Shown here: piece after piece, positions 1 through 10,000 of the stretch
Layout: every line of letters begins with the position of its first letter
Numbering within the stretch: position 1 is the first letter of the stretch
Source of the DNA: Pseudoxanthomonas composti
GTDB taxonomy: Bacteria > Pseudomonadota > Gammaproteobacteria > Xanthomonadales > Xanthomonadaceae
Reading direction: 5' to 3'
Assembly (NCBI RefSeq): GCF_004122095.1
Contig: NZ_SAWZ01000001.1
Coordinates: 558,001 to 622,000 of the forward strand
DNA: 64,000 bases
The notes under the pieces: generated by a model
The model's database searches: none
Seen by the model: only the letters and a program-made list of their open reading frames with translations
Told to the model about the DNA's origin: nothing
Made by a program: the position numbers and the translations under genes

Positions 1-56
1 CCGGCGTGGGTGGGTGGCGGACAGCGAGCGCAGTCTGTGCGGCCGCGATGACAAAT

Positions 57-72
57 GAATGACCGTTCATTC
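57..72. promoter_or_regulatory. Candidate TetR-type autoregulatory operator
   Basis: A perfect inverted repeat, GAATGA and TCATTC separated by CCGT, lies 54 bp upstream of the chosen start of the TetR gene. The size and the TGA/TCA arms resemble operators of AcrR/TetR repressors. It argues against starting the regulator at the more upstream ATG at 55, which would put the operator inside the coding region. Autorepression is inferred. Confidence 0.5.
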
Positions 73-126
73 CATCCGCAATCGACTACCATCCCGGCCT
101 TCGCGCCGCACCGCCCACACCGATCG

Positions 127-771
127 ATGGCTCCCCACAGCTCCGCCCCGCACGACCCCGATGCCGCGCCCAGCGCGCGCGCCGAAAGCCAGCGCGAACG
201 CATCCTCGATGCTGCCCAGCGCTGCTTCATCGCCCGTGGCTTCCACGCCGCCACGGTCAGCGACATCGCCACCGAAGCCGGTATCAGCCAGGGGCTGATG
301 TACCGCTATTTCGACAACAAGCGGGCCATGATCCTGGCGCTGATCGAGCGCCAGCTGCAATCGGACCAGCAGTCCATGCGCCGCAATCCGCTGTCGGCCG
401 ACATTGTCGAGAACCTGCTGGCGATCCACCAACTGTGGACACGCGGCGAATCGATCGCCGGCGTGGATGCGGCCATCGCCAGCGTGGCGCTGTACGCGGA
501 GATCACCGCCGAGGCGCAGCGGGACCCGGTGGTGGCCGACGTGCTGCAGCGTCATGACCGCCTCACCACGCAGACGGTCTGCGACTGGCTGCGCCAGCAC
601 GACCTGGCGCGCGGTGCGGCCATCGACGAGGCCGGCCTGCAACGGCGAACCCTGCTGATGCGCACCGTGGTCGAGGGTCTGGCGATGCGCGCCGTGCGCG
701 ACCCGGATATCGCGCCGCAGACCGTGCGCGCCATGCTGGCCGGCGCCATGGCGCAGGTGCTGAACGACTGA
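127..771 (+). CDS. TetR/AcrR family transcriptional regulator
   Basis: A 214-residue TetR-family DNA-binding protein. The N-terminal helix-turn-helix is clear at roughly residues 20-66 (ERILDAAQRCF, then TVSDIATEAGISQGLMYRYF). The C-terminal ligand-binding region, all helical, is the usual variable part and gives no hint of the ligand. An in-frame ATG lies 72 bp upstream at 55, but it overlaps an inverted repeat that looks like the operator of this protein, so the ATG at 127 is preferred. The target genes probably lie to the left of the window, because the next genes on the right are unrelated. Confidence 0.85.
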   Translation: MAPHSSAPHDPDAAPSARAESQRERILDAAQRCFIARGFHAATVSDIATEAGISQGLMYRYFDNKRAMILALIERQLQSDQQSMRRNPLSADIVENLLAIHQLWTRGESIAGVDAAIASVALYAEITAEAQRDPVVADVLQRHDRLTTQTVCDWLRQHDLARGAAIDEAGLQRRTLLMRTVVEGLAMRAVRDPDIAPQTVRAMLAGAMAQVLND

Positions 772-830
772 GGCCTAGGCCTCGCGCGCCTTGCGCAGGC
801 CTTGCCACGCGCTGCGGTAAACTCGCGGCC

Positions 831-1088
831 ATGCGCGTTCTTCTCCAGCAACATCCCAGCGTGGGCCAGTCGCCCCGCTACCTGCAGCTGACCCTGCAGC
901 CGGACCTGTTCGGCGGCTGGGAGCTGCTGCGCGAGGCCGGCCAGGTCGGTGGGCGCGGGCAGCTGCGGCGCGAGCAGTTCCTGGCCCAGGCCGAGGCCAC
1001 GGCCGCCTTCGAGAAGCTGCGCGATGCCCATCTCAAGCGCGGGTTCCAGGTGATGTTCGTGCGCGGGTTCGACGCGCCGAGCGCCTAG
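831..1088 (+). CDS. WGR domain protein
   Basis: An 85-residue protein that consists almost entirely of one WGR domain. It begins with hydrophobic strands (RYLQLTLQPDLFGGWELLREAG), followed by the GGRGQ-type turn from which the fold takes its name, and a helix rich in A/E/K. WGR domains are found in PARPs and in MolR-type regulators, where they contact nucleic acid; stand-alone copies of this size are common in proteobacteria without an assigned role. It ends 6 bp before the GNAT gene and is probably cotranscribed with it. Domain call is confident; function is unknown. Confidence 0.75.
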   Translation: MRVLLQQHPSVGQSPRYLQLTLQPDLFGGWELLREAGQVGGRGQLRREQFLAQAEATAAFEKLRDAHLKRGFQVMFVRGFDAPSA

Positions 1089-1094
1089 CGCGTG

Positions 1095-1652
1095 ATGCAG
1101 CCCGTCCTGGAAACGCCGCGCCTGTTGCTGCGCCCGTACCTGGCCACCGACGCGGCGCACGTGCAGCGCCTGGCCGGCGATGCGCGCGTGGCCGACACCA
1201 CCGCCAACATTCCCCATCCTTACCCCGATGGCGCGGCACAGGCGTGGATCGCCGGGCTGGCGCCGGCCCTGGCCGCCGGCACGCGCGTGGCCTATGCGAT
1301 CACCCTGCGCCAGGACGGCAGCCTGATCGGCACGGTCGACCTGCACGAGATCTCCGCCGGCCACGCGCGGGCGATGCTGGGTTACTGGATCGGCGTGCCC
1401 TACTGGGGCCAGGGCTATGCCACCGAAGCGGCCCGGCGCCTGATCGAGCACGGCCAGACCGCGCTTGGCCTGAGCCGCATCGGCGGCGCCTGCCTGGCCC
1501 GCAACCCGGCCTCGGCGCAGGTGATGGAAAAGCTCGGCCTGCGCCTGGAAGGTCGGCTGATCGCCCACGAATGCAAGCACGGGCTCTTCGAGGACCTGCT
1601 GCTGTACGGCCTGGTCCTGCCCGGCCGCGTGCCCCCGGTTTCACCCGCCTGA
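1095..1652 (+). CDS. GNAT family N-acetyltransferase (RimJ/RimL type)
   Basis: A 185-residue acetyltransferase of the Acetyltransf_3 type. It opens with [24 protein letters not shown], typical of RimJ/RimL-like enzymes, and carries the acetyl-CoA pyrophosphate-binding signature in [15 protein letters not shown] near residues 98-112, followed by the NPAS.QVMEKLG segment that closes the fold. The substrate could be a ribosomal protein N-terminus or a small amine; the sequence does not decide. A GTG one codon upstream (1092) is an alternative start. It follows the WGR gene by a few bases and precedes hemE by 25 bp. Confidence 0.85.
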   Translation: MQPVLETPRLLLRPYLATDAAHVQRLAGDARVADTTANIPHPYPDGAAQAWIAGLAPALAAGTRVAYAITLRQDGSLIGTVDLHEISAGHARAMLGYWIGVPYWGQGYATEAARRLIEHGQTALGLSRIGGACLARNPASAQVMEKLGLRLEGRLIAHECKHGLFEDLLLYGLVLPGRVPPVSPA

Positions 1653-1677
1653 CATCCCCCATCACAGAAGACCTGCC

Positions 1678-2763
1678 GTGTCCCTGCCTGCATTGAAGAA
1701 CGACCGCCTGCTGCGCGCCCTGCGCCGCCAACCCACCGACCGCACCCCTGTGTGGCTGATGCGGCAGGCCGGCCGCTACCTGCCCGAGTACCGCGCCACC
1801 CGCGCCAAGGCCGGCAGCTTCCTGGGCATGGCCAAGAACCCGGAGATCGCCTGCGAGATCACCCTGCAGCCGCTGCGGCGCTTTCCGCTGGACGCGGCGA
1901 TCCTGTTCTCGGACATCCTGACCATCCCCGATGCGATGGGGCTGGAGCTGTACTTCGTCGATGGCGAGGGCCCCAAGTTCCGCCACACCGTGCGCAGCGC
2001 CGCCGAGGCGGCCCAGCTTGCCGTGCCGGACATGGAGACCGAGCTGCGCTACGTGATGGACGCGGTGCGCCTGATCCGCCGCGAGCTGGACGGCAGCGTG
2101 CCGCTGATCGGCTTTTCCGGCAGCCCGTGGACGCTGGCCTGCTACATGGTCGAAGGCGGCGGCAGCAAGGACTTTGCCCGCATCAAGGCCATGGCGCTGA
2201 ACGACCCGGACACCCTGCACGCCCTGCTGAAGGTCAACACCGATGCGGTGATCGCCTACCTGTCGGCGCAGCGCGCGGCCGGTGCGCAGGCCCTGCAGGT
2301 CTTCGACACCTGGGGCGGCGTGCTGAGCCCTGCGATGTACCGCGAGTTTTCCCTGCCCTACCTGCAGCGCATCGCCGCCGAACTGGACCGTGGGCAGGGC
2401 GAGCAACGCGCCCCGCTGATCCTGTTCGGCAAGGGCAATGCCGCGCACCTGGAGGCCCTGGCCGCCAGCGGCACCGACGCGGTCGGCGTGGACTGGCTGG
2501 TGGAACTGGGCCAGGCCCGCCTCCGCACCGGTGGCCAGGTGGCGCTGCAGGGCAACCTGGACCCGGCCGTGGTCTACGGCGCGCCCGAGGCGATCCGGCG
2601 CGAGGTCGGCGCGGTGCTGGACAGCTATGCCGAAGCCAACGGCGGCAGCCGCGACGGCCACGTGTTCAACCTTGGTCACGGCATGTCCCCGGACATGAAT
2701 CCCGATCACGTCGCGGTCCTGGTCGAGGCGGTCCATGCGCTCAGCACGCAGCGCCAGCGCTGA
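1678..2763 (+). CDS. hemE: Uroporphyrinogen decarboxylase
   Basis: A 361-residue cytosolic enzyme of heme biosynthesis that removes four acetate carboxyls from uroporphyrinogen III to give coproporphyrinogen III. Family motifs are present: the N-terminal [16 protein letters not shown] signature near residues 25-40, the active-site aspartate in [28 protein letters not shown], and C-terminal [15 protein letters not shown]. Length fits HemE (about 354 residues in E. coli). The start is GTG, preceded by an AGAAGA-type ribosome binding site. The next gene starts inside the last 29 bp, so the two are probably translationally coupled. Confidence 0.97.
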   Translation: MSLPALKNDRLLRALRRQPTDRTPVWLMRQAGRYLPEYRATRAKAGSFLGMAKNPEIACEITLQPLRRFPLDAAILFSDILTIPDAMGLELYFVDGEGPKFRHTVRSAAEAAQLAVPDMETELRYVMDAVRLIRRELDGSVPLIGFSGSPWTLACYMVEGGGSKDFARIKAMALNDPDTLHALLKVNTDAVIAYLSAQRAAGAQALQVFDTWGGVLSPAMYREFSLPYLQRIAAELDRGQGEQRAPLILFGKGNAAHLEALAASGTDAVGVDWLVELGQARLRTGGQVALQGNLDPAVVYGAPEAIRREVGAVLDSYAEANGGSRDGHVFNLGHGMSPDMNPDHVAVLVEAVHALSTQRQR

Positions 2764-3427
2764 GATCCGGCGCCGCCTCGGCCGCCGCCTGCGCTGGCGG
2801 CGTCACGGCGTGCGCGTCCTGCTGGGCACCAGCCTGCTGCTGTGCCTGGCCCAGGCCATGGCCGCGCAGACGCCGCCCAGCGCGCCGGTGCTGCAGCTGC
2901 AGGGGGAGGACTTCCCCGAGCTGGTGATGCGCCTGCCCGGCGGCGGCGCGGATACCGACGAAGCCAACCCCGAATGCGGGCGCATCCGCGCCCGTCGCCT
3001 GGATGAGCTGCCACCGGACTGGCGCGAGGTGGTCGAGCGCCTGCACCTGGACTGCGAGGCCGTGGACACGGAAGCGCCGCTGGAAGGCGGCATCGTCACC
3101 ACCGCCACGGCCTTCCTCAAGCCCGGGCGCGTGCAGTTCCGCCGCCTGCCCGTGCGCGAGGTGCGCATGATGGATGCGGCGCAGTGGGGCGACCACCAGT
3201 ACGTGCTGGACCTGCCCTACGACGGCATCAAGCAACGCCTGGCCCGCGACCTGCGCGGCAGCTGCCAGGCCCGGCGCGATGTCGGCGACATCCGCACCGT
3301 GGACTGCGAGGTCATCGAGCGGCCCGACGGGTTGTACCAGCAGCTGGACGAAATCACCGGCATCTGGGTCCATCCGGACCCGGACAATGCCGCCGCGACG
3401 ATCTACGCCGAGGCCTGGTCGGACTGA
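2735..3427 (+). CDS. Secreted protein of unknown function
   Basis: A 230-residue protein with a long arginine-rich n-region, then a hydrophobic stretch ([17 protein letters not shown]) and a likely signal-peptidase site before QTPPS. The mature part has few cysteines (four), is rich in charged residues and shows no family I recognise. The ATG at 2735 lies inside hemE but has a good GAGG ribosome binding site 6 bases upstream; a GTG at 2810 would give a more normal signal peptide. Its 3' end overlaps the stop end of the convergent sensor kinase gene by 25 bp, with both frames coding there. Confidence 0.6.
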   Translation: MRSARSASAEIRRRLGRRLRWRRHGVRVLLGTSLLLCLAQAMAAQTPPSAPVLQLQGEDFPELVMRLPGGGADTDEANPECGRIRARRLDELPPDWREVVERLHLDCEAVDTEAPLEGGIVTTATAFLKPGRVQFRRLPVREVRMMDAAQWGDHQYVLDLPYDGIKQRLARDLRGSCQARRDVGDIRTVDCEVIERPDGLYQQLDEITGIWVHPDPDNAAATIYAEAWSD

Positions 3428-6400
3428 CGCCGCATCCAGGCCGCACGCATGGCCTTGAGCAGCAGCGCGCCGGTCAGCGGCTTGCGCAGGAAACCGTCGA
3501 AGCCGGCCTCCATCGCCAGCGACTCGGCCTCCACGTCCGCCCGCGCGGTCACCGCCAGCATCGGGGCGATGAAGCCCTGCGCGCGCAGCTGACGGGCCAG
3601 GCTCAGGCCATCCAGCCCAGGCAGGTCCAGGTCCAGCAGCGCGAACTGGTAGTGGTGCATGGCGACCTCGGTCATCGCGGCCAGCCCATGCACGGCGTGA
3701 TCGACCTGGTGGCCGCGCGATTCCAGCAGGCCGCGGATGACGTCGGCCACGGTCGGGTCGTCCTCCACCAGCAGGATGCGGATGGTGAACTCCGGCGGCA
3801 CGCGCATGGGGTCGACCTCCGCCAGCGCCAGCTCGCCGGAGCGGCCGGCCAGCGGCAGCTCCACCGTGAAGCGCGTGCCCTGTCCGAGCACGCTGTGGAT
3901 CTGGATCTGCCCGCCCATGGCCACGGCCAGCTCATGGCAGATCGCCAGGCCCAGGCCGCTGCCGCCGTAGCGCGCGGCCGTGCGCGCGCCCTCGGCCTGC
4001 TCGAAGCGCTGGAAGATGCGCGCCTGCTGTTCCAGGCTCACCCCCGGCCCGGTGTCGGAGATCTCGAAGCGCACGCCTTCGGGCTGCAAGGCCGCCACCG
4101 ACAGACCGATGCGCCCGTGCTCGGTGAACTTGACCGCGTTGAGCAGCAGGTTCAACAGGATCTGCCGCAACCGCGCCGGGTCCCCGCGCAGCACCTGCGG
4201 CACCTCCGCGGCGATCTGGCAATCGAAGGCCAGGCGCTTGCGCTCGGCCATCGGCCGCACCAGCACCGCTGCTTCCTCCACCAGCGCGCGCAGTTCGAAA
4301 TCCTGCTGGTCCAGCGGTAGCTTGCCGGCCTCGATGCGGGCCAGGTCCAGCGCGTCGTTCACCAGCCGCAGCAGGTGCTTGCCCGCCGACTGGATCGCCG
4401 CCGCGTAACCGCGCTGGCGCGGATTCAACTCGGTCTCCAGCAGCAGCTCGCTCATGCCCAGCACGCCGGTCATCGGCGTGCGCACCTCGTGCCCCAGCGT
4501 GGCCAGAAAGCGCGTCTTGGCCAGCGAGGCCTGCTCGGCCACCTCGCGCTTGTGCTCGGCCAGCAGCCAGGCGGCCCTGCGCCGCAGGCGACGGCGATAG
4601 GCCCAGGCCGATCCCAGGATCAGCAGCAGGCCGCTGAGCAGCAGCAACGTCACGCCCCAGGCGCTGGCGTACCACGGCGGCGCCACGCTGAAGGACAGCG
4701 CCACCACCGAGGACACGTTGCCGGTCGCATCGATGCCCTGGATATCCAGCCGATAGTCGCCCGGCCGCAGCGAGGACAGCATCCGCGTGCCGCTGTTGCC
4801 CTGGTTGACCCACCCCGGGTCGAAACCGGACAGGCGCGTGCGGTACTGGTTGGCCAGCGGGTCGTCGTAGGCCAGCACCCGCGCATCGACCTGCAGCTCG
4901 CGGTCGTCCGGGCGCAGGCGGAAGCCGCCTTCCACCGGCAGGTCGATCCGGCGGCCTTCGCGCATCACCGTGATCTGCTCGACCTTCAACGGCGGCGAGC
5001 CGGCCAGCGGATCGTCCAGTGCGGTATCGAGCAGGGTGATCGAGCCATCGGTGAAGGCCCCGGCCAGGATGCCCTGTCCCAGGTCCAGCAGGCAGCGGTC
5101 GGTGAACTCCTGGCTGCGCATGCCGTCGCGCACGCCGAACAGGCGCACGTCGAAACTGCCGTCGACATGGTGCGGATTGATCCGGAACAGGCCGCGCCGG
5201 GTCGCCAGCCAGATGCGCCCCCGTGGATCCAGCTGCATGCCCACCGATTCGATCTCCGGCAGCTCCGCGCCCGGCGCCAGCGTGCGCGTCACCCGCCAGC
5301 CACCGCCGCTGCGCTCCCACAGTTGCAGCCCGCCGTCGCCGTGCAGCCACAGATGGTCGGCATCGGCGAAAGCGAAGGCCGAGCTCGCCCCGTTGCCCAG
5401 GCCGGGCTCCTCCTTGAAGTGGCCCGTGCTGTCATCCCAGCGCGCCATCTTGCCGTTGGAGATCCACACCCGGCCCTGGGGGTCGCTGGACATCTGGAAC
5501 ACCGACAGCGACATCTCCTCGGTTTCCGCCACCGTGCGCAGGATCCTGCCGCTGCGCGCGTCGCGCACCTGGATCTGGTGGCTGTGCGGCGAGCGCACCC
5601 ACACCGTGCCATCGCCGGGCGCCAGCACCTGGGTGGCCACGTACTCGGTCGCCGCATCCACCTTGTCGCGCGGGGTCCAGTGGCGGAAGGCGCCGGTTTC
5701 CAGGTCGATGCGTACCAGCTCGGCGGGGTCCAGGGTGATCAGCCACAGGCCGCCCACGCCGTCCTCGGTGCCGTGGGCGATGCGCCCCCTGGCCAGCTGC
5801 GGGAAGGTCCAGGGCGTGGCCACCACGGTGCCGGTCCGCTGGTCCAGGTGCTCCAGCCTGCCCTCGCGGTCGAACTGCCACAGCCCGCGTTCGGCCTTGG
5901 CCCGGATCAGGTTGCAATGCACGCCGTCGGAGGTGTCCACCTGCGGCACGTAGGACGCCATGCGTTGCCAGTCCGAACGCAGGTAGGACAGGCCCAGCCC
6001 CAGCTGCGACAGCCACAGCCCGCCATTGGGCGCGCGCGCGAAGCCGCTCACCGTGCGGACCGGTGCACCCGCCTGCACCGGCACCGGCACCGGCGCATCC
6101 ACGCCATGGGTGCGCCACAGCCCCTTGGGGCTGCCGATCCAGTAGCCGCCATCGTTGGCCGCGCCGATGTTCCACACCATGTTGGCGTGCGCGAACATCG
6201 CCGACCACGGCACGGTCTCCCACACCCCCTTGGCGCCCATGCGGAAGACGCCGTTGGAGGTGCCGGCCCACAGGTAGCCGCCGGCCTGGCTCAGCGAGAA
6301 CACCAGGGGCTTGCCGTCCACCGGCAGCGGCGTGGCCACGAAGGTCTTGCCGTCGAAGTAGGCGATGCCGACATCGGTGCCGGCCCACAGCCGCCCGCTC

Positions 6401-6999
6401 AGGTCGAAGCCGACCACCATGGCGCGCGTGCTGGGCAGGCCGCCCTGGGTGTTCTCCTTGGTGTAGTGGTCGACCCCGCCATCGGCGCGCAGCCGCCACA
6501 CGCCCTGGTCGGGGCCGGCGAACCACACCTCGCCCTTGCTGCCGGTGATGGAGTAGATGCTTTCCTCGGTGATCGGGCCCTTGCCGTCGTTGTAGAGCGA
6601 GTGGAACCTGCCGGTGGCCGTCTCCAGGTAGGCCACGCCCATGCTGTCCGGCGCCACGAACACCCGGCCGCGCTGGTCCGGATAGACCCACTGCAGATAG
6701 TTCGCCGGCAGCGAATCGGGGTTGCCCGGCTCATGACGCCAGACGCTGAAGTCCACGCCGTCGAAGCGTGCCAGGCCATCGATGGTGGCGACCCACACAT
6801 AGCCATCGGCATCGGTGGCCACCGACAGCACCGAGTCCGAGGGCAGGCCGTCGGCCACGGTCAGCGTGCGGAAGCGCGGCATCTCCGGCACACGCTGGTG
6901 ATTGTGACCGACCCCTGCCCAGGCCAGCGCCGGCAGCAGCCATGCCCACAGCAGCAGCCATGCCCGTCGCCGGCTGCCCGCGCCCCTGCTCCCCCCCAT
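3403..6999 (-). CDS. Hybrid sensor histidine kinase with periplasmic two-component propeller (copy A)
   Basis: A 1198-residue membrane sensor. Order: signal peptide; two-component-regulator propeller repeats (for example DGYVWVATIDGLARFDG) over about residues 30-690; Y_Y_Y domain; one membrane span near 778-800; HisKA with the phospho-acceptor in LGHEVRTP (His about 837); HATPase_c with NAVKFTEHG, DTGPGVS and GGSGLGLAI; and a C-terminal receiver with EDD and DLDLPG (Asp about 1123). No DNA-binding output domain. It likely senses a periplasmic ligand, perhaps a carbohydrate, as known for relatives. The start at 6999 has AGGAG 11 bases upstream; ATG 7026 is an alternative. It follows copy B in the same direction, 88 bp apart, and residues 816-1033 are identical to copy B. 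Confidence 0.93.
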   Translation of the reverse strand: MGGSRGAGSRRRAWLLLWAWLLPALAWAGVGHNHQRVPEMPRFRTLTVADGLPSDSVLSVATDADGYVWVATIDGLARFDGVDFSVWRHEPGNPDSLPANYLQWVYPDQRGRVFVAPDSMGVAYLETATGRFHSLYNDGKGPITEESIYSITGSKGEVWFAGPDQGVWRLRADGGVDHYTKENTQGGLPSTRAMVVGFDLSGRLWAGTDVGIAYFDGKTFVATPLPVDGKPLVFSLSQAGGYLWAGTSNGVFRMGAKGVWETVPWSAMFAHANMVWNIGAANDGGYWIGSPKGLWRTHGVDAPVPVPVQAGAPVRTVSGFARAPNGGLWLSQLGLGLSYLRSDWQRMASYVPQVDTSDGVHCNLIRAKAERGLWQFDREGRLEHLDQRTGTVVATPWTFPQLARGRIAHGTEDGVGGLWLITLDPAELVRIDLETGAFRHWTPRDKVDAATEYVATQVLAPGDGTVWVRSPHSHQIQVRDARSGRILRTVAETEEMSLSVFQMSSDPQGRVWISNGKMARWDDSTGHFKEEPGLGNGASSAFAFADADHLWLHGDGGLQLWERSGGGWRVTRTLAPGAELPEIESVGMQLDPRGRIWLATRRGLFRINPHHVDGSFDVRLFGVRDGMRSQEFTDRCLLDLGQGILAGAFTDGSITLLDTALDDPLAGSPPLKVEQITVMREGRRIDLPVEGGFRLRPDDRELQVDARVLAYDDPLANQYRTRLSGFDPGWVNQGNSGTRMLSSLRPGDYRLDIQGIDATGNVSSVVALSFSVAPPWYASAWGVTLLLLSGLLLILGSAWAYRRRLRRRAAWLLAEHKREVAEQASLAKTRFLATLGHEVRTPMTGVLGMSELLLETELNPRQRGYAAAIQSAGKHLLRLVNDALDLARIEAGKLPLDQQDFELRALVEEAAVLVRPMAERKRLAFDCQIAAEVPQVLRGDPARLRQILLNLLLNAVKFTEHGRIGLSVAALQPEGVRFEISDTGPGVSLEQQARIFQRFEQAEGARTAARYGGSGLGLAICHELAVAMGGQIQIHSVLGQGTRFTVELPLAGRSGELALAEVDPMRVPPEFTIRILLVEDDPTVADVIRGLLESRGHQVDHAVHGLAAMTEVAMHHYQFALLDLDLPGLDGLSLARQLRAQGFIAPMLAVTARADVEAESLAMEAGFDGFLRKPLTGALLLKAMRAAWMRRQSDQASA
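3901..4554 (-). repeat. Direct repeat copy A, kinase core
   Basis: This 654-bp stretch encodes 218 residues identical to those at 7574-8227 (HKREVAEQ to AMGGQIQ). By eye I count about 15 base differences, all silent. Just outside the block the proteins diverge (AEHK versus AVHK on one side, QIH versus QVH on the other). The two copies are in direct orientation 3673 bp apart. Confidence 0.9.
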
Positions 7000-7087
7000 G
7001 ATGCGTTTGGCTCCTGTCCGGCTCATGCCGCCACCGCGGGCATGATCCCACGCAAGCTGCGCGCGCGTGCCGCTTCGACCCACCGGC

Positions 7088-10000
7088 TCAAGCAGACGCC
7101 CCGCCGGCCGGCATGACCGCGGCGATGGCCTGCTCCAGCATCAGGCCGGTCAGCGGCTTGCGCAGGAAGCCGTTGAAGCCGGCCTCCATCGCCAGCGCCT
7201 CGGCATCGGCGTCGGCCCGCGCGGTCACCGCCAGCATCGGGGCGATGAACCCCTGCGAGCGCAGCTGCCGGGCCAGCGCCAGGCCATCCAGGCCCGGCAG
7301 GTCCAGGTCCAGCAGCGCCACCTCGTAGCGGTTAACCGCCACTTCCGTCAGCGCCGCCAGGCCGTGCACGGCATGATCCACGCGATGGCCGCGCGCCTCG
7401 AGCAGGCCGCGCACCACGTCGGCCACGGTCGGGTCGTCCTCCACCAGCAGCACCCGCAGCGCATGCGGCGCGCGGGTCGCCGGTGCTTCCGGCCTGGCCT
7501 CGACCGCGCCGCTGATCGCCGGCAGGGGCAGCGAGACGACAAAGCGCGTGCCCTGGCCGAGCACGCTGTGCACCTGAATCTGCCCGCCCATGGCCACGGC
7601 CAACTCATGGCAGATCGCCAGGCCCAGGCCGCTGCCGCCGTAGCGCGCGGCCGTACGCGCGCCCTCGGCCTGCTCGAAGCGCTGGAAGATGCGCGCCTGC
7701 TGTTCCAGGCTCACCCCCGGCCCGGTGTCGGAGATCTCGAAGCGCACGCCTTCGGGCTGCAAGGCCGCCACCGACAGACCGATGCGCCCGTGCTCGGTGA
7801 ACTTGACCGCATTGAGCAGCAGGTTCAACAGGATCTGCCGCAGCCGCGCCGGGTCCCCGCGCAGCACCTGCGGCACCTCCGCGGCGATCTGGCAATCGAA
7901 GGCCAGGCGCTTGCGCTCAGCCATCGGCCGCACCAGCACCGCCGCTTCCTCCACCAGCGCGCGCAGTTCGAAATCCTGCTGGTCCAACGGCAGTTTGCCG
8001 GCCTCGATGCGGGCCAGGTCCAGCGCGTCGTTCACCAGCCGCAGCAGGTGCTTGCCCGCCGACTGGATGGCCGCCGCGTAGCCGCGCTGGCGCGGGTTCA
8101 ACTCGGTCTCCAGCAGCAGCTCGCTCATGCCAAGCACGCCGGTCATCGGTGTGCGCACCTCGTGCCCCAGCGTGGCCAGAAAGCGCGTCTTGGCCAGCGA
8201 GGCCTGCTCGGCCACCTCGCGCTTGTGCACCGCGAGCTGCCAGGCCGCCTTGCGCCGCAGGCGCGCGTTGTAGGCCCAGGCGATCCACCACCCCAGCAGG
8301 GCCAGCAGGGCGATCTGCAGGGCCAGGCCCCAGTGGCTGGCATACCACGGCGGCTCCACGGTGAACTGCAGCGTGGTGATCTCCGAGGCATTGCCCTGCG
8401 AGTCCATGCCCTGCAGCTGCCAGCTGTAGCGGCCGGGCTTGAGCGAAGTCAGCACCCGGCTGCCGTTGCTGCCCTGGTTGACCCAGTCCGGGTCGAAGCC
8501 CACCAGCCGCGAGCGGTAGTGGTTGCCCGGCGGATCGTCGAAGGCCATCAGCCGCATGTCCGCCTGCAGCTCGCGGTCATCGGCACGCAGGATGAAGGAC
8601 CGGGCGGTGCCCAGGTCGATGGACTCGCCATTGCGCACGAAGGACAGTGCGGCCAGCCGCAGCACCGGCGCGTAGGGCGGGGTGTCCTGCATGGCCATGT
8701 CCATCAGCACGGTGCGACCGTCCATGGTGGCGCCGGCGAGCACGTCGCGCTCCACCCGATGCAGGCACATCGGGATGAATTCCTGCGTGGTCAGCCCGTC
8801 GCGGGTCCCGAAGATGCGCACGCGGGCGCGCTGCTCGGCATTGGGGTCGATGCGGAACAGGCCGCGCAGCGAGCTCAGCCAGATGCGGCCGCGAGAATCG
8901 AGCACCATGCCCTGGCTTTCCAGGATCGGCAGGCCGTCCTCGCGGCCCAGGCTGCGTTGGCGCCGCCACTGGCCCTGGTCGCGTGCCCACAGCTCCAGCC
9001 CCTCGGCGCGATGCAGCCACAGGCGGCCATCGGGCAGGAACTGGAAGCTGTAGATGAGCGAGCCGGCCAGTTCCTGGATGGTCGCCAGCGCCTGCGCATC
9101 GGCGTCCCAGCGCAGCATGCCGGCCGAGCTGGCCACCCAGGGCACGCCGTCGGCGCCGAGGGAAAGCTGCCGGTAGTCGAGCATGCCGCCGGCGCCGGCG
9201 TCCGCCTCCAGGGTGCGCAGCAGCTTGCCGCTGCGCAGGTCGCGGACCTGCAGGCTGCGGGTGGAGCTGGTCCACAAGGTCTGGCCGAACTCCAGCATGC
9301 CTTCGATGGCGCCACTGGCGCCCAGGCCGTCCGGGCCGCGCCCGGACCACTCGCGCAATGCGCCGGTTTCCAGGTCGATCTGCAGCAGCGCGGGCGCACG
9401 CGTGGCCAGCCAGAGCTTGCCGTGATGGTCCTCCAGCGCCGTGGTCGGCCGGACTTGCTGCAGCCTGGGCGAGCGCCAGGCCGTGGCGGTCACGCGCCCG
9501 CTCTGGGTATTACGCGAGGTCAGGTGGCCGTCCTGCTCCACCTGCCACAGCCGCTGCTCGCGTCCGGGCAGCAGCGGGCAGTACAGGCCATCGACATCGC
9601 CAGGGCTGCGGAAGATCGCAAGACGCCGCCAGTCCGCGCGCAGATAGCCCAGGCCGCGCCCGAACACCGCCGCCCACAAGCCGCCGTTGGACGTGCGCAC
9701 CATGCTCAGCACATTGGCTTTGTCGAAGAACCGCAGTTCGCCGTCTTCTACCGGCGTGGGCGCCTGCGCCCCGCTCTGGTGCCACAGGCCGAGCTGGCTG
9801 CCGATCCACAGGCCATCGGCATCGTCGCCGACGATGGTCCAGGGCTTGTTGCCCTCGGCGAACATCGGCGCCCAGTTGGGCTGGCGCCAGCCGCCGCCGG
9901 CATCGCGGATGTGCACGCCTGCATCGCTTCCAACGTACAGGCTGCCTTGGACTTCACTGATGGACATCACCGCCGGCTGTCGCGGCCGGTCCAGCAAGGG

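Noticed and set aside
4375-7116. Long plus-strand frame of 913 codons, and similar ones at 7067-10726
   Set aside because: They are antisense to the sensor kinases, have His/Gln/Arg-rich low-complexity translations, and no domain or start signal; they arise from GC-rich codon bias.
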